NCBI GenBank assembly: GCA_023419655.1
Contig: JAEZXP010000082.1
Span: forward strand, 1 to 6,331
From: Bacillota bacterium
Lineage (GTDB): Bacteria; Bacillota; Clostridia; Lachnospirales; Lachnospiraceae
Direction: 5' to 3'
Length of the DNA: 6,331 nt
The notes under the pieces were generated by a model, which saw only the letters and a program-made list of their open reading frames with translations, had not been told where the DNA came from and did no database searches. The position numbers were made by a program, and so were the translations under genes. Shown piece by piece: positions 5,431 to 6,331 of the stretch (position 1 is the stretch's first letter; each line of letters begins with the position of its first letter).

Positions 5431-6331
5431 ATGAGAAAGCTTGTAATCGGGATATTGGCCCATGTGGATGCAGGGAAGACTACGTTGGCAGAAAGTCTGC
5501 TGTATCAGACCGGAAGTATTCGAAAGCTTGGCAGAGTTGACCATAAGGATTCTTTCCTGGATACCTATGAGCTGGAGAGGTCAAGAGGGATTACTATATT
5601 TTCAAAACAGGCGGAAATCGTATATGAGGATTTGAATATAACGCTGCTGGATACTCCGGGGCATGTAGATTTTTCTGCGGAGATGGAGAGAACCCTGCAG
5701 GTTTTAGACTATGCTATATTGGTAATAAGCGGCAGTGACGGCGTACAGGGACATACGGAGACCCTGTGGAGACTTCTTTATCGCTATAAGATACCGACCT
5801 TTTTGTTTATCAATAAGATGGATTTGGATGGGACGGACAGACAGGAGCTGTTGAAAGATATTAAAGAGGTGCTCCATGAGGGGTGCATTGATTTTAGTAA
5901 TAGCCAGGGGCCTGAATTCATGGAGAACCTGGCTGTTTGTGATGAAAAAATATTGGAGTATTATCTTGAGCATGGAAGAATTGAGACAGAGGACATTGCC
6001 CGGCTGATATTTGGCAGGAAAGCATTCCCCTGTTATTTTGGCTCCGCCCTGAAACAGGACGGGGTAGAGGAACTGCTAAAGGGACTTGGAACCTACACGT
6101 TTAGTAAAACATATCCGGAGGATTTCGGAGCAAAGGTATACAAAATTGCCAGGGATGAGCAGGGAAACCGTCTTACCTATATGAAGATTACCGGGGGCAG
6201 CCTGAGGGTAAAGATGCCGCTTAGCAATCGTAAAAATCAGCAAAAAGCCCATGATGCCATGAAACCGGAGGATTTAACGAAAGAATCCGAACCGGCGGAC
6301 ATATGGGAAGAGAAGGCGGACCAGATACGGC
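5431..6331 (+). CDS. TetM/TetO-like translational GTPase (3' truncated by window edge)
   Basis: The first 300 codons of an EF-G superfamily GTPase related to tetracycline ribosomal protection proteins; the frame is still open at the right edge, and full-length relatives have about 640-900 residues. The G domain is complete: HVDAGKTT P-loop (11-18), 'ERSRGITI' switch I with Thr55, DTPGH (74-78), NKMD (128-131) and GSALK (204-208). The G domain therefore appears intact. Domain II starts near 235 ('GAKVYKIARDEQGNRLTYMKITGG'), with a charged insert at about 267-290 before 'WEEKADQIR'. The switch region 'RVDHKDSFLDTYELERSRG' is unlike classical Tet(M), and I recall this version in chromosomal clostridial homologues often labelled as tetracycline resistance. 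Resistance cannot be claimed: the C-terminal domains that contact the drug site lie outside. The ATG at 5431 follows GGAG (5420-5423) by 7 nt. It is the first gene of its own transcription unit, after a terminator and an extended -10 promoter. Confidence 0.92.
   Translation, partial: MRKLVIGILAHVDAGKTTLAESLLYQTGSIRKLGRVDHKDSFLDTYELERSRGITIFSKQAEIVYEDLNITLLDTPGHVDFSAEMERTLQVLDYAILVISGSDGVQGHTETLWRLLYRYKIPTFLFINKMDLDGTDRQELLKDIKEVLHEGCIDFSNSQGPEFMENLAVCDEKILEYYLEHGRIETEDIARLIFGRKAFPCYFGSALKQDGVEELLKGLGTYTFSKTYPEDFGAKVYKIARDEQGNRLTYMKITGGSLRVKMPLSNRKNQQKAHDAMKPEDLTKESEPADIWEEKADQIR

Noticed and set aside
5704..5973. Antisense open frame inside the GTPase gene
   Set aside because: It overlaps unambiguous G-domain coding sequence and shows no recognisable protein features.

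Overview
The window looks like chromosomal DNA of a low-to-mid G+C Gram-positive bacterium of the class Clostridia, most plausibly a fibre-degrading member of the Lachnospiraceae. This rests on AGGAGG-type ribosome binding sites, SPase II lipoproteins, TATACT/TAATAT-type promoters, a family GH10 xylanase, a DUF421-DUF4363 gene pair and a chromosomal TetM/EF-G-like GTPase. The genus is inference; no rRNA or marker gene is present. All genes are on the + strand. No tRNA, rRNA, CRISPR array, transposase or phage gene was seen.

Layout. (1) Positions 2-1690: 3' part of a DUF2207 membrane protein with a Gly/Ser-rich tail, cut by the left edge. (2) 1691-1915: intergenic, with no clear terminator for the first gene, a good sigma-A-type promoter (1764-1792) and two adjacent perfect hairpins (1835-1883) in the predicted leader. 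(3) 1916-3244: membrane-anchored GH10 endo-xylanase lipoprotein, closed by a strong terminator (3266-3299). (4) 3405-5309: a likely three-gene operon made of a YetF/DUF421 membrane protein, a small DUF4363-type single-pass protein and an unrecognised lipoprotein, closed by a 15-bp-stem terminator (5322-5360). The first two genes are separated by a 47/48-nt tandem duplication. Each copy carries a Shine-Dalgarno sequence facing an anti-Shine-Dalgarno sequence, and the second copy can also pair over 9 bp with the real ribosome binding site of the DUF4363 gene. (5) 5431-6331: the first 300 codons of a TetM/TetO-like translational GTPase with its own extended -10 promoter, running off the right edge.

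How they may work together. The xylanase is an independent transcription unit that would cut xylan at the cell surface. The DUF421-DUF4363-lipoprotein set looks like an envelope module (membrane protein, anchored small partner, lipoprotein) of unknown role; DUF421 proteins have been linked to spore membranes in Firmicutes, but nothing here proves a sporulation role. The GTPase is a separate unit related to ribosomal protection proteins and EF-G. The most unusual signal is the duplicated SD/anti-SD leader between the DUF421 and DUF4363 genes, a candidate cis-acting translational control element. No clearly new multi-gene defence or metabolic system is visible.
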